A DNA stretch of 64,000 bases from Linanthus parryae (Eukaryota; Streptophyta; Magnoliopsida; Ericales; Polemoniaceae): positions 62,001 to 126,000 of the forward strand of contig JALGPY010000035.1 of assembly GCA_023055425.1 (NCBI GenBank), written 5' to 3'. The translations under genes were made by a program, and so were the position numbers. The notes beneath the pieces were generated by a model. It did not search any database. It had not been told where the DNA came from and worked only from the letters and a program-made list of their open reading frames with translations. Within the stretch, counting starts at the first letter, position 1, and each line of letters starts with the position of its first letter. Positions 24,385 through 37,600 of the stretch are shown piece after piece.

Positions 24385-25640
24385 TCAGTAGGGTACTCAA
24401 AGGAAAATACTGCCACTCCAAGGATTTCTTCCAAACAACGGTCACTCCAACCTAGGCATCTTGGGGGTGGAAAAGTATCATATGAGGGACAAGACTTCAC
24501 CACAAAGGCACTCGATGGGAACTAAGAAATGGGAAGCAATCAAACCAGTAGTTGACATATTGTATCCTAAGAATAACACACTCATCCACAATGGACATGA
24601 TGACTTCTTCAACTGCCTCACAGTCAACTTCTTCATTGATGATATGTCTAAAACTTGGATCACTTTTTTGCTTCAAAGTTTATACGATGATGATACTACC
24701 AGGAAATCAGGCGTATTTACATTCCCATCTCAAAAATCGATGATAAATTGGTTTGGGGCGAAACATCGGATGGCAATTTTACTGTTAAATCAGCTTAACG
24801 CCTCGCAACAGGTACATTCACAAGAACACCAGACGGTAACCTTGAAACTTGGAGTACAATTCAATCCATTCCACCACCTAGAAAGCATAAGCGACTGTTA
24901 TGGAAAATATCACATACAATCATCCCCAGCCAAATCATCCTGCGGAAGAGGGGATTTCCAGGATCAACCGTCTTTTCGAGTCTCTCACATGAAGAAGCCA
25001 CCGAGTATGTATTATTTCAATGCAAAATTTTAAACTACATCTGGAAAGGTTCTCGATTGGGTATTGACTTCCAAATAGGCCAATCATTCACTGCATCAGT
25101 CATACTTTTACACTTCTACAATCCTTTACACATGATTCAGACAAATTCTTTTTTATTCTCATTCTATGGTACATTTGGCTCCATCAGAACAAAAGGGGTT
25201 TGGGAATCTAACGTTATCCACCCGCTACAAACCCTGGAGGCCATTGGTCATTTGGAAGATCCTCTCGCCAATCTAGATCCCCTTGACCTCTGACAAATGG
25301 AAAACAAAGCAATTGATCACCCGACGCTCATGACCACATATGAAAAGGTTAATTAGGCCAACAACCAAAATCGCATCACATTCCAAGTTGATGTCGCCTG
25401 GAAACTCGACAGCGACACAAGCACGCCATGATGGCTAACACCTCGAATAGAGCGCCAACTTTGCAGCCGTATCCCCCTTCCTGCTGAAGACCGAGGAACC
25501 CTGAAACTTCTCAAATGATTTTTCTTGCATAGATACAGGAGCATTACCATCCAAACTCACTGATTGTACAAACATCAACTGTTCGAGAATCGATCAGAGC
25601 ACCACCACAATTGTGGCAGCCATTAGGATCATGACCCCTC
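24385..25640 (+). pseudogene. LINE zinc-binding tail and RNase H remnant
   Basis: Third piece of the split LINE. 24740-24810 reads LVWG.TSDGNFTVKSAY, the segment before the zinc-binding tail. 24870-25020 has LLWKIS...IPSQIILRKRGF and HEEATEYVLFQC, a degenerate zf-RVT. 25380-25430 has QVDVAWKLDSDTS, the start of an RNase H with its first catalytic Asp. Stops and frameshifts are frequent. Confidence 0.75.
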
Positions 25641-26250
25641 TTTTTGAAGTAATTTTAATTATCCATGTTAAGAGTAATATTATCCATGTTAAGCTCAATC
25701 TTGTTGAAATGACTCACACAAGACTTGTCAAAGGATTGGGTCAGGGTAGACCCGAACTAGACCCAAGATGGACCCGTATACGAGGAGACCCATGCAAAAC
25801 CGTACTGTGAAACCCAAACCCAAACCCAAAAGAGAATGAACCGGACCAGAACAGTGGACCCAATGGGCGACCCGTGATCTGTACTTCTGCCTCTTAGATT
25901 GATTGAAAGCCAGTTCTTTATATCCCCAAATTCAGGATCGCAATCCATGATACCGCACCCCAAATCCGCCAAGCTCGACCGCACTATGGAGAAAGATGAC
26001 GAGAAAGAGGGAGAGAGATCGAGAGAAATATAATTATCAACCTACAAACAAATAACGACCCTTGGAATATCACCCAAATCCAGAATCGGGATAAGAGAGA
26101 GAGAGAAATGAGAAATTTGAAACAAAGAAAGAGTAGGCGAGAGATCGATTTACATAAAGAGACGATTTGACAATGAGAACATAGAGGGATTTAGAGAAAC
26201 AAAATTTACGCGCGAAGAGGAGAGGGAGAGGGAGAGAGAAAGATAGAATT
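25641..26250. other. GGGTC/GACCC-rich segment and GA-rich tract
   Basis: 25735-25880 carries repeated GACCC, GGGTC and AAACCC words; 25990-26245 is GA-rich with AGAGAG runs. No gene. Similar GGGTC words occur at 28600-28790 on the other side of the solo LTR, so both may belong to one older element. Confidence 0.5.
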
Positions 26251-28580
26251 TGAAATACCCCATTTTGTGACTATGGTTATTTTGTGTTATTATTTTAAGT
26301 GTTGGGGAGTTGAATATAAATGTGGAGAGTTAATAATAAAAGTGCTAGAGTTTGGGGATATTTGTGAATTTTATCAAAAGTTGTTAGTACCTTTAATTAA
26401 GTTGGGGGGGAGGTAGTTGTCTATTTAACTAAACTTGTGGTGGGAAAGTGTCTTTTCCCACAGATTGATATTATTTTGACCCAAATTTTCTTTCTACGTA
26501 AAGTTTCCTATTCAAGAGGGTTTCCTTCCTTATGAGTTTGATTTTTTTTTTCCATCTCTCATAAAAAAACCTCAATCCGTATTTCTCTCTACCTCTCTCA
26601 CGTCTCTCTCTCACTCTCCCATCCCTCTCTCTCTCGCCTCCCACTCTCTGTCCGACGGCAGCAGCAGCAGCCACGCCGCCGCCGCCTCTCTCTCTCCCCG
26701 TGCAGGTAATCTCGCTCTCTTTCTCTCTCTCCTTTTCTTCTTCTCTTCTCTCTCTCCCCGTCCGTTTCTTCTTCTTGTTCTTCGATTCTTTTTCTTCTTC
26801 TTCATGCTTTGATTTCTCTTTACTCTTGTTATTTATTCACTTTAATCATCAAGTTGTACCATATACATCATCATTATCACTTGATTCGTTCTTGTGCATG
26901 ATAAACCATAAACCCTAGTTTGTATAGGAGGTAAAAACAAGTTGAAACAATAGGATTAACTAGAAGTTGTCACTTGTTTGATGTGTTGGGTTGGTAGGAC
27001 AAGTTGTATTTGTCGGGTAATTGATTTGGAGTTGAAATTGAGACCATTAGACACTTAATGTGATGATCTAGAGTTGATATACAATTTGTCCGGTCGCTAA
27101 AAGGTTGGAATTTGTCGCTGTAGGACTGTTTTTAGTCGTCGAAAGATGCTGAATTTGTCACTAATGCTGATGGATTTATTAAAGAGAGACTAGAATGGAA
27201 ATTAGTTAGATTTTGGGAGTTTTAACACTTGTTTTGTGGTCTTGAACATAAGTACATGTGTTTGAGAGGATTTGTGAGTTGTGACTAGTGTAATGTAAGT
27301 CTAAGTTGTTAGTAACCTCTTTGTTTAAGTTAATTGGCCTAGTGGATGTGAAACATGAACCGGCTAGTGGTATAGTGTTGTGGAGCTAGAACCAATCATC
27401 CTAACCACTTGTGTCTTGGGTTATTTAGGAATATTATGATGGTATTAGAACCGTAAACCGTTGAGACTCATATGCATGTAGTATATATATCACCAGTATT
27501 ATTAAAGAAATGTAATTTAATTAGAGTATTGTTAACTTGTAGGCGACGAGTTCGCCGACGACGGGTACGTCGAGTGCTACGATTGAGTCGTCGTAGTTGA
27601 TTTGCTTTGAGGTAAGTAAACATGCCAGGCCTAGTGTGCCTATCTTCCTTTGTGTCGAATAATTTATTAATTTACATCTCAAAAATGATTTTTTTGTGTT
27701 ACGTGCAAATGCAAATATCTGCTTTTACGTGCTAAATGTCTTTTCTTGAAAATGTCACCATGTTATAATAATGAACGATAACGTAAAGGGGAAGAGTTGT
27801 GCGGGGACTTTTATTATTGGTTACTATTGGCATTGGACGTGTTGATCTCGGTCTTCCGGTCAATTTATTTTATTTAACCCGGCCGCACTTAGCCCCGGAT
27901 AGTTCCCTGTACTCACTCCTCTGGCCACTAGAGTCTTTGGGGGGTGTCGACACTTAAGGTCTTCGATGCTTGCGAGATGGTTGGTTTCCCCCGTCACAAC
28001 AAATTAATAAGATGGTTTTGGTTTTTGTTCATATTAATGGAAAAATGATTAATATGTGATTTTGGAATTTCCTAATGGTTATGGAATGGATTTGGAAATA
28101 CTATGGAATTGGGAACTCACATGTTATTATAAGCGTCAACTTTGTTTCCGCTATGTTTGAGAAAAACTTCTACTTGTAAATAAGTCATTGTTTTATAACT
28201 ATCTCATCATCATTTTACATGCTTGGGTGTTGCTTACCTGTATTTATATGCTGATTTTATACTGTGGTGTTTCTTTTTATTTCTGCACCACAGGTCTAGG
28301 TGGTGAGTATTTGGCTTAGCGGGGGACACGCTTCATCACCGAATTCATTAGTCGTTTCATTTAAATAATTTAGAACTCTTTTAGTATTTTTTTAACATTT
28401 TAGTTGTTTATGCCCGCGTTTGACGCAAGAGTAGTTGGATTGTAAAAATGTTTAGTTTTAGTTATTTTATGAATGTTTTTGCTTGAGAACCATGTTATAA
28501 ATCTCCTTATATCCGGGTTTAATCTCGGGTACGGAGTGACATCCCTGGGCCTCCGGCTTGGTGGTTTTGGGGGTGTTACA
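26251..28580 (+). mobile_element. Second solo gypsy-type LTR
   Basis: 2330 bp starting TGAAATACCCCATTTTG and ending GGGGGTGTTACA. Flanks are GAATT (26246-26250) and AAATT (28581-28585), a target duplication with one mismatch. A CT-rich leader lies at 26590-26790. It contains GGGGTGTCGACACTTAAGG at 27941, the block shared with the other gypsy LTRs. No coding or primer site is present, so it reads as a solo LTR; reading frames in the CT-rich part are low-complexity. Confidence 0.75.
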
Positions 28581-28585
28581 AAATT

Positions 28586-28809
28586 ACTTTTAGATCTGTA
28601 CGCTTGCTACATCACTTTCAAATGGGTTTAAAGGTGACCCCTTGGGTTAATGGTCTAGCCGTAGCGGTTCTTCGGTTTCGTGGGTTTAGATCCATTAGGG
28701 TCTCGGTCGGGTCAGAAGGATGGGTCGAGTCATTTGTGGTTGGTTATGGGTCTATTTCGGGTCTTAACCGAGCCATTTACAGGTCTAACTAACACCATAG
28801 TCATACTAT
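28586..28809. other. GGGTC-rich sequence, possible hAT-type end
   Basis: Contains GGGTC words and ends CCGAGCCATTTACAGGTCTA; its complement TAGACCTGTAAATGG resembles a hAT terminus. No partner end or 8-bp duplication was found. Confidence 0.35.
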
Positions 28810-29271
28810 GGGTAGGTTTGGTATGACTTATTTCCAGATTTTAATCCACTTTCGAATTTTAATCTGTTTTGAACTTTTCTGAAAGGTTTGGTATGACTTT
28901 TTCTGTGCCAGCTTTTGAATTTTGGCTTTCAGCTTTATAGTGTAAAACTCAGTTTTGAAAAAAGTTGGGTTTCATGAGCTTTTTTGGACTTTTTTTCTTA
29001 AACAATAAAGATGATCAATTTACCCATACTTTTTTGTATTGACATAGTACGACATCTAATTAGACCTATCATGATTTTATTAGTAAATGTAAAAAATTTA
29101 AAGTGGTAATTTTCACTAACAAACAAAAGTGTTGCATCACTAACTTTTTAACAGCATAACTTTTTTCATCAAACACATGCATCTTTTTCATGAAACTTCT
29201 CTGTCACGAACTTTTATCACAACAACTAAAAAGTCGACTTAAAATTTCAAAAAATCATACCAAACTCACCC
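28810..29271. mobile_element. MITE with GGGTnnGTTTGGTATGA terminal inverted repeats
   Basis: 462 bp with ends GGGTAGGTTTGGTATGA and TCATACCAAACTCACCC, inverted with two mismatches, flanked by TAT on both sides. No coding capacity. The ends resemble those of the Harbinger element that starts 22 bp later, but the three-base flank TAT is not the usual TWA; superfamily is uncertain. Confidence 0.75.
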
Positions 29272-30208
29272 TATGACTTTCTTCTTAGAAACTGGGTGCG
29301 TTTGGACAATTGTTTTTTTTGGTTTTTGGTGGAAAAACCAAATGGTGTCCATTTTTTGTTTGTTTTTGGTGGTTTTTAATCTGGTTTTTAAACCAGTTTT
29401 TTTTTTAGATTTGGGCATGTGAAAAAACCCATCGTTTTGAGGGTTTTTTCAGTTTTTTTCCACTTTTTGCTAACCCCATATTACCCTCCTATATTATTTA
29501 TATTACCAAATATGTCCTTAGGTCAAACTTTAGCATCCTTCCTTATCCACCAGTTCACTTTCGTTGCTTCTCTCTTCTCTTCTCTATACCTCGACGGGAA
29601 CGGAAGAGAAGTCATAGATTTGGCACATGATTTTTGTGCAAGCAACGTTGCTGAAATCAGCCCCAAGAAGCACTTCGAGGCCGAAGAGCAGGGGAAAAGG
29701 GCGATACGTTTTCTTAACCCAGACTACTGTACGGAGATCTGAACGACTACAAAGGTGAGCGACTCTGTTCAAGCTTAATCACGTGAATTTGTCACTATTT
29801 TTGCGCTGATTTGTAGCTTTAACACTCAACAAGCCATATTTAGCTTTTTTGGTTGGGTTAATTTGTGCTCTGACTGTGAAGAGGTCTTGAACTGGGTATT
29901 GAAATACCAGTTACTATCAATTTTCTGAAACACACACACACACAACTTAAAGTATATGTCATGTACTATTCTCATTGGTGATTGTTCTTGTTTTAGCTAT
30001 ATATGTGTATGATTGATGGGTATCTTCTCAATTTCGAAGTATTTTTGTACTTCCATCAATTCACCAGTTTTTTAAGTTTTCCTCTCCTATGTGCTATGTG
30101 TGATTGTACCTACAATTGATATGAATATTGAACTGATTGAGAACAAGGTTCATCTAAAACTTATTGCAATAACAATTAAGTAATTTGTATTGCAATATTA
30201 GTGTGGAG

Positions 30209-31366
30209 ATGAGTAGGTTGAAGGGACAAGCAGGGAGTTCAGTTAATGGAGGGATATCGTCTGCATCGCCGGCGCGTTCTTGGCCTCCTCCAGGAAAGTC
30301 CTTAGATAAGGGTGATAAGGCTGTTTGGAAGCAGTATCCAGCTCACACCAAACTTTTTCTTGAGATTGTCTCGGACAATGTTAGGATGAATGGGAAAAGG
30401 GGTACTGCAATCAAAGCTAGCCAATACCGTGATGTGGCTATAGAATTCTTTGACAAAACTGGAATTTACTACTTGGATATACAACTGAAAAACAAGTACC
30501 AAGATTTGAGGAAGGAGTGGGGTGCGTGGAAGTTTTTGACTGATAAAACGAATGCTCAAACCGGTGGTGGTTGGAACTCAACAATTGGGGTTGTGGAAGG
30601 TGATGATGAATGGTGGACTTATGTTACCGGGGTAATCACCCTTTCTGCTTGGAGTAATTTTATCTTCATCCACATTATACTTCTTAAATGCTTCATTTGA
30701 TCTTCTAGTCTTTGTATGCAGGTTAATAAAGAATGTTCAAAGTTTAAAAATGGCCCTCCCGATAATGAAGAGCTACTTAGGATGGTGTTTACAGGTACCA
30801 TAGCTCATGGTGCACTCCACCATGAGCCAACCGGTGAATGGTATGCTGAGGAAGATGTTTACCTCCCAGAGATGCCTGCTGGCCAAAACCTTGCAGACGA
30901 GGGAGCTTAAGAATTTGAAAGTTCAATTCCATTATATTCCAATGTCATGGATGCAAATCAAGAGAAAGGTCCAAATAGAAGCGCAACTGCTACAAGGTCT
31001 ATGTCAACAGGTTCAGGAAGTAAGCGGTCTCGTGAAGTGTCTAGCACCCCATAAACACGTTCTACCCGTGTAAAGAACGAGGAAGGATTTGCTCGTATGA
31101 TAGGGGTATTGGAAGATATTCGTGATAGCATTCTCGGTGGGTAAGTTGAGCGTGCCGTTAGTAGGTTGGATAAATTTGCAACTGTCGGGTTACCTATTGA
31201 AGTGATTGAATTTGAGCGGAAGTTATGTACAAGAGTCAATCGATTCGCTCAATCCCTGAAAGCTTTCCATTCTGATGAGCAAGCTATGGCTTGGCTCTCG
31301 TCTCAGTTCACTGAGTACAAGGAAGATCCAAAAGGGTACATCAGAGAATGGCGTGGTGCTGTTTAG
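30209..31366 (+). pseudogene. Harbinger ORF1: MYB/SANT-like DNA-binding protein, three in-frame stops
   Basis: Exon 1 is 30209-30631 and exon 2 30722-31366, joined in phase by a 90-base GT-AG intron. Residues ~45-140 form a Myb/SANT-like (Myb_DNA-bind_3 type) domain with spaced Trp residues (KAVWK, LRKEWGAWKFLT, EWWTYVTG). The C-terminal part is Ser/Lys-rich, then helical. Such proteins bind the transposon ends and help import the transposase. Exon 2 stays in one frame but has TAA at 30908, 31052 and 31142 before the natural stop at 31364. The absence of indels points to base substitution as the cause. The gypsy insertion lies at the stop codon. Confidence 0.82.
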
Positions 31367-31370
31367 TTAG

Positions 31371-34282
31371 TGCAACAACCCCCTTATCCGGCTCGGACAA
31401 GACCGGGAGGGCGATGCTAAAAGTAATGGCGGAAATCATTAGCATAACATCCCACTTATTTATTACATAATATTAAACATCCAAAAGTCATTAGATATTA
31501 CATAAGTCTTTCCATAACTACTACACAAGGTGAGCTAGCCAACTACATCACTACTCGTGCTGAAAACCGTCTACGTGAGTCCCGTACCCTGCTATGCCAT
31601 AGTCCTCAGCTCCTAAGCCTGCGGTGGGAAGGAAACAGGAACCGCAGTTTCAAAGTCAGTACAAAAGACTGAGTAAGCGACACCCAAGCATGTAAAACAG
31701 ATGAAGAATGAATAACTTTTTCATTTGCAATAACTAATAATCGGAAATGAATAACAGGAATAAAATAACTTCTCTGAAACAAAAGCTCAACTGAAACTTC
31801 TCTTCTTTACTAAACTTCTTCCTTTTATAATATCCAAAACTCAGGAAAACTGTATTATTAATCTGTGTTGATACGGGGAAGATCTTCTATACTATCACTA
31901 GCAGCCATGACCTTAAGTGCCGGCACCCCCCTAAGACTCCTCGCGGCCAGAGAGGTGAGTACATGGAGCGACCCGGCAGGTTGCGACCGGGTTAAAATAA
32001 GCGGGTCGAGAGGACGAAGCCAACACGACCAATCTAGATAAATGAAATCACAACGATCCCCGCACAACTCTTTCCACTTTAATTAATTATGCATTAATAT
32101 TATTCGTGTGACAGAAATAAACAGAGCAACTTCTGAAAATATAAGAATGTCACAATTTAACATGAAAATAAACAATAAATATTTTGAGACGAGTATAAAA
32201 ACTAAAACGAGACACGAAAGGAACTAGGCTCGCAAGACTTGGCATGTTCACTTACCTTACTTTCCGTAGCAAAAGCACGTCCTAGCAGTGGCTCGGGCCT
32301 ACAATAACGTCACCTACAAATCGTGTCTTCTACGTCAACAAATATCCAAATAAAATGCTATAAATCCTAAAAGAGTATTTATTTCAACTTGAACCCTATT
32401 ATTTATATTTCTTATCATTTTATTACCCGCTTGTAATTTCTTAGAAATAAAACAACTCATCTATTTTTAAACAACTATTATTATTATTATTAATTTAAAA
32501 GTGATTAATAAAATTAAGAGCTATAAAAATTATACTTAAGAACTAATTATAATGACAAAGTGAGTCTCGACTATTATATTTTTAAGAAAAACTATACACG
32601 ATACTATAATACTTAGAAAAGTCTAATTTTACAAGTTTAATAACTAATGTTATAGATTTTGCAATTAAACAATATTTAATCAAAACTTTTACAAAAACGT
32701 TTCTATTTTAGTTTTAAACAACTTGTTTACTATTTCTTTAGCCGAATAAATTTTCCGAGACAAAAGCTACTATTTTTAGATATTATCTTTAAACCCAAAA
32801 TTATTATTATTAGTATTATTATTAATATTATTATTTTTGGCTAAAAGTGTACTTTAATTATATAAAATCTAATTTGTAATAAAATTCAACAAATACTCTA
32901 AATTATATTAAAACAGTTATATTAAAAGACACTAGCCACCCTAAAGTTTCTGAAAACATCAAACAGTCCCCCCCTTTTCAAGTTAAAATATTTCTGAAAA
33001 TTACATTTTGACCCCTTTTTCAAGAACAACTCATTTTAATTCTCCAAATCCTAAATCTAGCTATCAATTTCTGGTTTTGATTGTGTATAACGAATAAGCA
33101 GAGTGTATAGCACATACCTAGGCCAAAAATGGCCGGAAACCGTTGAGATACGCGTCGGGTCGAAGTCTCGAATCGGAGTCGCCGGATTTCGAAGCTCACT
33201 CGCCGGAATTAATGGCTTCTTGGCCGGTTCTGGGTCTTCTACTGTCTTAGTCGAGACTCTAGGAGTCTACTGGAAGCATTGGGAGAGAGTGGGTGGCGCT
33301 GGTGGTGATTTCCCGAGCTGGTCGCCGGAAACAATGGTGGCGGCGGCGGCAGTGGTGGCTTCCGCTACTGCTGCTGCTACTGTCTGGTTTCTCCGACCCC
33401 TCCTGAGCTCTCAACCAAGTAAGAGAGGCTGAGAGAGAGAGAGACGAAGAGGGGAGAGAGGGTGGTGGTGAAGTGGGTCTTCTTGATGGTTGACCCGACG
33501 GGAACCACGACGGTGGTGGCGGCTCTGCTCCTCTCTGTTAGTGGCAGTCTAGGTGGTCTTCGAACAGAGGGGGAGTGAGAGTGAGAGAAACAGAGGGTTG
33601 AGGTGGAGTGATGTTGAGCTTGGTGGTCCTTGCTGCCGGAAACAATGGCGGCAGTGGTGGATGGGGGTGGCTGCCTCTCTTCCTCCGCTGCTGCTGCTGT
33701 TCTCTGGTGGCAGGTAGGTGGAGGGAGAGAGTGAGAGATGAATGTGGTGATGGTGGTGGGTTTTGCCGATACTTCAACAATGGTGGCGGTGATGATGATG
33801 ACGGTAGTGAAGGTGGTGGTGGTGGCTACTGGTGGCTGTGAGGAGTAGGGCTGCTGGTGAAGGCTTTATATAGCCTAGGTGACTTGGTGGCCAAGGAGTT
33901 GAGGGCGGTGGTGAAGCCCGAAGGTGTTGGGGGCGGTGAGGGTTTGGAGGCGGCTTGGGTTTCTTTGCCGTGAAGAAGAGTTTTGGTGAAAGTGTGAGAG
34001 AGGGAGGAGTTGTAGGGTGTGGTTGAGGTACTAGGGCTAATAGTGATTCGGTGTGGCAATCACACCTACTTTCGCGGTGGTCGGGTACGTGTTAATACTA
34101 CGATTTTAACTAAAACTACGAATTGCTATCGTATTAATTCACGATTGTGATTCTAGTAACTATTTTAAAATTTTCTTGTAAATAAAACTCTAAAATATAT
34201 TTAAACATTATTTTGTCACTAAAATTGTTATTATGCTATTATAATGACTATTTTACCCCTGCTAATTAAACGGGGTATTACA
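31371..34282 (-). repeat. 3' LTR of the gypsy element
   Basis: 2912 bp; on its strand it starts TGTAATACCCCGTTTAATTA and ends GGTTGTTGCA. Contains ATT-rich repeats near 32480 and 32800 and a GGT/GCT-rich region at 33280-33840. ORFs in the GC-rich part are shared with the other LTR only because the LTRs are duplicates. Confidence 0.95.
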
Positions 34283-34299
34283 TTCTTCCCCCCTTAAAC
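34283..34299 (-). other. Polypurine tract of the gypsy element
   Basis: Complement reads AAGGGGGGAAGAA directly before the 3' LTR, the site that primes plus-strand DNA synthesis in this class of element. Confidence 0.85.
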
Positions 34300-34639
34300 A
34301 GAGCTTCGTCCTCGAAGCTAAAATCAAGCAACTACTCACGATACTCTGATTATCTAGCAAACAACTCTTTAACAGCATTAATATCACACGACTGACAAGT
34401 AATCTCACGTAACACTAATAGCAAGTAGCCAATTAAAACATACGTAATGCAACATGTAACACCAAATAAGGTCGTGGTCACGTCTATCTTAATTAAGTGG
34501 TCTTAGTCTCATTCGGTTTCTAAGTCTCAAGGTCAAACGTATCTCAAAGGTATTCAAACGTATCTCAAAGGTGCTTAAGACGTGAAAATATCAAACTAAG
34601 ACATAATGGCATTAAACAGAGGGTTGCGTCCTCTCCCCC

Positions 34640-37600
34640 TTAGAGAGTGACGTCCCCGGAACTCCCACGTACCTCATTAAACAAGTGCGGGTACTTCTTT
34701 CTCATTTCTTCTTCAGCCTCCCAAGTTGCTTCTTCTGTTTGGTGGTTGGTCCAAAGAACTTTGACTAGTTTGACGCTTTTGGTTCTCGTATCCCTTGTCT
34801 TTGTATCCAGTATCTTGACAGGTTGTTCCTCGTAGTTCAGCGACGGATCGAAATCCACTGGTTCTGGATCCAACACATGAGACGGATCGGGTACGTACTT
34901 CTTTAGCTGGGAGACGTGAAAAACATTGTGTACTTTCCCCAAATTTGATGGTAGGTCCAGTCGGTAAGCAACTTCCCCTATTTTCTCAATAACATCGTAT
35001 GGGCCAATAAATTTAGGACTTAACTTTCCTTTCAGGTTGAACCTGGTTACCCCTTTAGTAGGTGAGACTCGCAGAAACGCCTTCTCTCCTACTTGGAACT
35101 CTAGAGGCCTTCTCTTCTGATCCGCGTATGACTTTTGTCTGTCTTGAGCTGCTTTTATTCTTTGCTGGATAAGTCGTACTTGATTTGTCATGTCTTCAAT
35201 CATCTGCGGGCCAATGACCACCGTCTCGCTGATGTCACTCCAACACAGTGGTGACCGACACTTCCTTCCATACAAGGCTTCGTATGGTGCCATTCCGATG
35301 CTGGCGTGATAGCTGTTGTTGTAAGAAAACTCTATTAGCGGCAGTTTATCGACCCATGACCCTTGGAAATCCATGACACAGGCTCTTAACATATCCTCCA
35401 GCGTCTGAATAGTTCTCTCCGTCTGACCGTCTGTGGCTGGGTGGAAAGCAGTACTGAACTTCAGCTGAGTTCCCAGTGCGTCTTGGAGTGTCTTCCAAAA
35501 GTGGGAAAGGAAGTTAGGGTCTCTGTCTGAGATTATCGAACTCGGAACCCCATGATATCTCACGATGTTTCGGACGTACGCATCTGCCCTTTGTTCCATG
35601 TTCCACGTGTCTTTCATTGGAATAAATCTCGCCGTCTTTGTTAACCGGTCAACGACTACCCATATCTGGTTGAGTCCATTCTTCGATATAGGCAAAGCTG
35701 TGACGAAATCCATAGATACCGAGTCCCATTTCCAGACTGGAACATCTAATGGTTGGAGTAGGCCACCCATTCTCTTGTGCTCGAATTTCACTTTCTGGCA
35801 TGTTAGGCATCTGGCCACGAACTCGGCTACCTCCTTCTTCATATTGGGCCACCAGAACGTCTTCTTTAGATCTTTGTAAAGCTTATCGCCTCCACGATGG
35901 ACAGAGTATGGAGTGTTGTGTGCCTCCTGCATCAACTTCTTCTTAACCTCCGAACACTTTTGTGGCACGCACCATCTTCCTTTGTAACGGATGCTCCCAT
36001 CTTCGTGAATCTGGAATTCCTTGGCCTCTCCTGCTGCGATCTTCTTCTTGATCCTTTCAAGCTTCACATCCCCTGCTTGGTTGTTTCGTATTTCTTCGAA
36101 GAAGTCTGGTACCGCTGTCAGGCTTCCGAGTAGTTTCTGTACTGTTCCTTTCTCTACCACTTCGATGTTAAGCTTCTGGAACTCGTGGCATAACCAATTC
36201 GACAGGATTACCATAGCGTTCACTCCATGGCTCGACTTGCGGCTTAGTGCGTCAGCGACTACATTAGCTTTCCCTTCGTGGTACTGGATGCGTAGATCGT
36301 AATCCTTGATAATTTCCAGCCATCTTCGTTGCCTGTTGTTCAGTTCCTTCTGTGTGAAAATATACTTCAGGCTGCGATGATCTGTGTAGAGTTTGCAAAC
36401 TGCCCCGTAGAGATGATGCCTCCATATCTTTAATGCGAACACTACCGCTGCTAGCTCCAGGTCATGTGTGGCATAATTTTCCTCGTGTGGTTTCAGCTGT
36501 CTAGACGCGTAAGCAATCACCCTTCGGTCTTGCATCAACACACAGCCAAGCCCTTTCTTCGACGCATCGCTATATACTTCGAATTCTCCAGAGTCATTTG
36601 GCAAAGCTAGTACTGGTGCCGTAGTCAGCTTCTCCTTCAAAGTTTGGAACGCCTCTTCACAGCTGTCATCCCAGTGATACTTTACCGCCTTCTTTGTTAA
36701 CGTCGTCAATGGTCTGGCAATCTTTGAGAAATCCTTCACGAAACGCCTGTAATAGCCAGCTAAACCAAGGAAGCTTCTAATTTCGGACACATTCTTCGGC
36801 GTAGGCCAATCTTTAACCGCTGAGATCTTTGCTGGGTCAACAGATATTCCTTCCTTGGAGATGATGTGGCCTAGAAACGGCACACGATCTAACCAGAAAT
36901 CACACTTCGAAAGCTTGGCGTACAATTGCTCTTGCCTCAAGGTCTGCAATACTGTCCGGAGATGTTCTTCGTGATCCCCTTCATTCTTCGAGTACACCAG
37001 GATGTCATCGATGAAAACAACCACGAATTGGTCTAAAAATGGCTTCATTACACGATTCATTAAGTCCATGAAAACCGCGGGTGCATTAGTCAAACCGAAC
37101 GGCATAACTGTGAACTCGTAGTGCCCGTATCTGGTGCTAAAGGCCGTCTTTGGAATATCTTTCTCGGCTACGCGGAGTTGATGATAACCAGACCTCAGAT
37201 CGATCTTGGAGAAAACACTGGCTCCTTGCAGCTGGTCGAATAAATCGTCGATCCGGGGTAGCGGATACTTGTTCTTGATAGTGGCACTGTTCAGCTCCCG
37301 GTAGTCAATGCATAATCGCAAGCTTCCGTCCTTCTTCCTGACAAACAGCACTGGTGCTCCCCAAGGTGACACACTAGGTCGTATGTACCCCTTCTGTAGA
37401 AGTTCTTGTATTTGTTCCTTCAACTCCTTCAATTCCACAGGTGCCATCCGATACGGCGCCTTGGAAATGGGTGCAGTTCCAGGTACCAGGTCTAAAGTAA
37501 ACTCCACTTCTCGATGAGGTGGAATTCCGGGAATCTCATCAGGAAATACATCAGGAAACTCCCGCACGACTGGTATCTCATCCAGCACGTTCTTCTTCTT

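Larger units (their letters stand above)
13430..25640 (+). mobile_element. Decayed L1-type LINE split by two later insertions
   Basis: Three collinear plus-strand pieces (13430-13933, 21763-22371, 24385-25640) give one LINE ORF2 of about 2.4 kb that starts inside the RT domain. Clean removal of the copia element (duplication GGAAG) and the solo LTR (duplication CCTAC) restores continuity. The order RT fingers/palm, FVDD box region, RT thumb, zinc-binding tail, RNase H is as in plant L1 elements. Start within RT fits the usual 5' truncation of LINEs. Frameshifts and stops occur throughout. No poly(A) end or target duplication is clear. Confidence 0.8.

Noticed and set aside
26471..26918. Arg/Glu/Lys-rich and Ser/Phe/Leu-rich ORFs in the second solo LTR
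   Set aside because: They are translations of a TCTC-rich low-complexity tract.
29419..29742. 107-codon ORF at the Harbinger left end
   Set aside because: Lies in the terminal and 5' untranslated region of the transposon, with no domain and no link to ORF1.
33103..34059. ORFs in the GC-rich part of the gypsy LTRs (also 41446-42402)
   Set aside because: They occur in both LTRs only because LTRs are duplicates, are low in complexity (Gly/Val or Pro/Ser/Thr rich) and match no known domain.
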